Assembly (NCBI GenBank): GCA_964517355.1
Contig: CAZFCK010000240.1
Location: forward strand, 1 to 7,076
Length of the DNA stretch: 7,076 nucleotides
Origin: CAZFCK01 sp964517355
GTDB taxonomy: Bacteria; Desulfobacterota; Desulfovibrionia; Desulfovibrionales; Desulfovibrionaceae
Direction: 5' to 3'
Shown here piece by piece: positions 6,009 through 7,076 of this stretch (positions within the stretch are counted from its first letter, which is position 1; the number at the start of each line of letters is the position of its first letter). The notes beneath the pieces were generated by a model that saw nothing but the letters and a program-made list of their open reading frames with translations, searched no databases and was not told the DNA's origin. Both the position numbers and the translations under genes were made by a program.

Positions 6009-6114
6009 ACGCCAAAGGAACGACTACATATTTTTTAAACAAATACAGAATGTTATAGCACACTCTTTACTCAAAAAGTCGAATCAATCAATTAAAAATT
6101 TAGGAAAGGGGAGC

Positions 6115-6153
6115 GCGCGGGGGAGGACCCTTCCACAAGGGTTTCCCCCGCGC
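6115..6153 (-). terminator. Strong two-tier hairpin downstream of cobJ
   Basis: A perfect ten-base stem (6115-6124 with 6144-6153, GCGCGGGGGA/TCCCCCGCGC) encloses a perfect six-base stem (6127-6132 with 6137-6142, ACCCTT/AAGGGT) and a four-base loop. On the minus strand it begins 14 bases after the cobJ stop codon and is followed by a C/T-rich stretch with an AATTTTT run a little further on. It most likely ends cobJ transcription and may also stop read-through from the convergent phosphatase operon. Confidence 0.55.
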
Positions 6154-6167
6154 ATAGTTATCTCAAT

Positions 6168-6953
6168 TCAACAGCCGTCAGCGGCAGGGGTGCCGTATTT
6201 TTCGAAATAGCCGCGCGGCGTGACCATCCTGCCGTCAACCAGACGGGTGGCGCTGTTGCCCACCACCAGAATGCAGAGCATATCCACGCGCGCCGGGTCC
6301 AGGGCGTGCAGGGTGCAGGTCCAATGCTCCTGCTCCTTACGAAAGGCCTGCCGCACCACCCCCACCGGGGTTTCCGGCGCAAGCTCCGCCAGAAGCAGCT
6401 CCTTGGCCCTGGGCAACTGCCAATCCCTGCGTTTGGAGCGCGGATTATAGATGCCTATGACGAAATCGGCCCGCGCGGCGAGAGAGAGGCGCGTTTCGAT
6501 ACGCTCCCAGGGCGTGAGCAGATCCGAAAGACTCACCGCCGCGAAATCATGCATCAGGGGCGCTCCCAAAATGGCCGCCGCGGCCATCAAAGCCGGCACT
6601 CCCGGCACAATCTCCACATCCAGAACGTGGGCGAGTCCCTTCTCATGCGCAAGCTCCAACACCAGCCCGGCCATGCCGTACACTCCGGCGTCGCCGCTGC
6701 TGACCACAACCGTGGGCTCGCCGGACATGGCCGCCGCAATGGCCTGTTCGCACCGCTCCATCTCTTTGGTCATGCCCGTGGCCGTCAGTTTCTTGCCTCG
6801 CAACAATTCCGGCGGCAGCAATTCAAGATAGCGCCCGTAGCCGACCACGGTGCGCGCCTGTTCCAGGGCCTGCCTGGCCTGCCCCGTGAGCAGGGCCGCG
6901 TCGCCCGGTCCTATGCCCACCACCTTGAGGCGGGCCGATGTTTTTTCCACCAT
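6168..6953 (-). CDS. cobJ: Precorrin-3B / cobalt-precorrin-3 C17-methyltransferase
   Basis: The 261-residue cytoplasmic enzyme uses S-adenosylmethionine to methylate C17 of the corrin precursor with ring contraction, in adenosylcobalamin synthesis (CobJ in the aerobic route, CbiH in the anaerobic one). In a likely anaerobe the CbiH reaction on cobalt-precorrin-3 is expected. The tetrapyrrole methylase fold is clear: VVGIGPGDAALLTGQA (11-26), VVVSSGDAGVYGMAGLVLE (82-100), VEIVPGVPALMAAAAILGAPLMHDFAAVSLSDLLTPWE (113-150), FVIGIYNPRSKRRDWQL (164-180) and MLCILVVGNSATR (225-237). Length is normal or slightly long. ATG 6953 has a GGAG only three bases upstream; GTG 6950, the next codon, would have the better six-base spacing, so the start is uncertain by one residue. 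No other cobalamin gene is in the window, and no cobalamin riboswitch motif was seen in the 123 upstream bases. It converges with the phosphatase operon. Confidence 0.93.
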   Translation of the reverse strand: MVEKTSARLKVVGIGPGDAALLTGQARQALEQARTVVGYGRYLELLPPELLRGKKLTATGMTKEMERCEQAIAAAMSGEPTVVVSSGDAGVYGMAGLVLELAHEKGLAHVLDVEIVPGVPALMAAAAILGAPLMHDFAAVSLSDLLTPWERIETRLSLAARADFVIGIYNPRSKRRDWQLPRAKELLLAELAPETPVGVVRQAFRKEQEHWTCTLHALDPARVDMLCILVVGNSATRLVDGRMVTPRGYFEKYGTPAADGC

Positions 6954-7005
6954 GTACTCCGCTGTTGCAACATCCTGAGATTGAAGGGGAAATGTCTCCG
7001 GCAGG

Positions 7006-7036
7006 CTTAAGAATTTTTTGTAAAAAGGTTCTTAAG
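7006..7036. repeat. AT-rich palindrome in the cobJ leader
   Basis: CTTAAGAA (7006-7013) and TTCTTAAG (7029-7036) are perfect eight-base complements. Between them TTTTTT and AAAAA (7014-7019, 7022-7026) can extend the pairing, giving a long AT-rich stem. It lies 53-83 bases upstream of the cobJ start. It could be an operator or the terminator of a gene lying beyond the right edge. Confidence 0.5.
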
Positions 7037-7076
7037 GAAACGCTGATTAATTCACTGGATATGCGAGGGGGAAACC

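Noticed and set aside
5653..6063. Minus-strand 136-residue frame at the end of the phosphatase gene
   Set aside because: Most of it is antisense to the conserved PP2C domain and it lacks family features.
6954..7076. Cobalamin riboswitch upstream of cobJ
   Set aside because: The space is short and I could not find a B12-box-like GCCACTG or the rest of the conserved core; a covariance-model search would settle it.

Overview
The window looks like chromosomal DNA of a sulfate-reducing deltaproteobacterium, most likely a Desulfovibrio-like member of the Desulfovibrionaceae. This rests on the GC-rich coding sequence, the AT-rich spacers full of GC-rich hairpins, and the mix of cobalamin biosynthesis with a HAMP/SpoIIE-type signalling protein. 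The assignment is an inference from gene content and style. I see no rRNA, tRNA, CRISPR array, transposase or phage gene.

Layout from left to right. (1) Positions 1-652, minus strand: the N-terminal 217 codons of a very acidic, low-complexity protein that runs off the left edge. It carries repeated D/E-rich segments ending in 'DLF', two of which lie in a 52-residue in-frame repeat. (2) Positions 653-1295: a 643-base non-coding spacer with an AT-rich patch that could hold back-to-back promoters, followed by a dense series of dyads and repeats. (3) Positions 1296-2945, plus strand: a GT-B fold family 4 glycosyltransferase with a long, unassigned N-terminal extension, followed by a hairpin terminator. 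(4) Positions 3009-5955, plus strand: a two-gene operon. Its first gene encodes a secreted NMT1/THI5-like periplasmic substrate-binding protein. The second overlaps it by 26 bases and encodes a membrane sensor with a Cache-like periplasmic domain, HAMP and a PP2C/SpoIIE (RsbU-type) serine phosphatase. (5) Positions 5956-6167: a convergent spacer with GC-rich hairpins. (6) Positions 6168-6953, minus strand: cobJ/cbiH, the (cobalt-)precorrin-3B C17-methyltransferase of cobalamin synthesis. (7) Positions 6954-7076: a leader with an AT-rich palindrome.

The most interesting item is the operon at 3009-5955. A solute-binding protein normally partnered by an ABC permease and ATPase is here overlapped with a transmembrane phosphatase sensor, and no transporter genes are seen in the window. 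The simplest reading is a signalling module in which the binding protein presents a ligand to the sensor, which then controls an RsbV/RsbW-type partner switch. The glycosyltransferase and cobJ appear to be separate transcription units and nothing here links them functionally to that operon.
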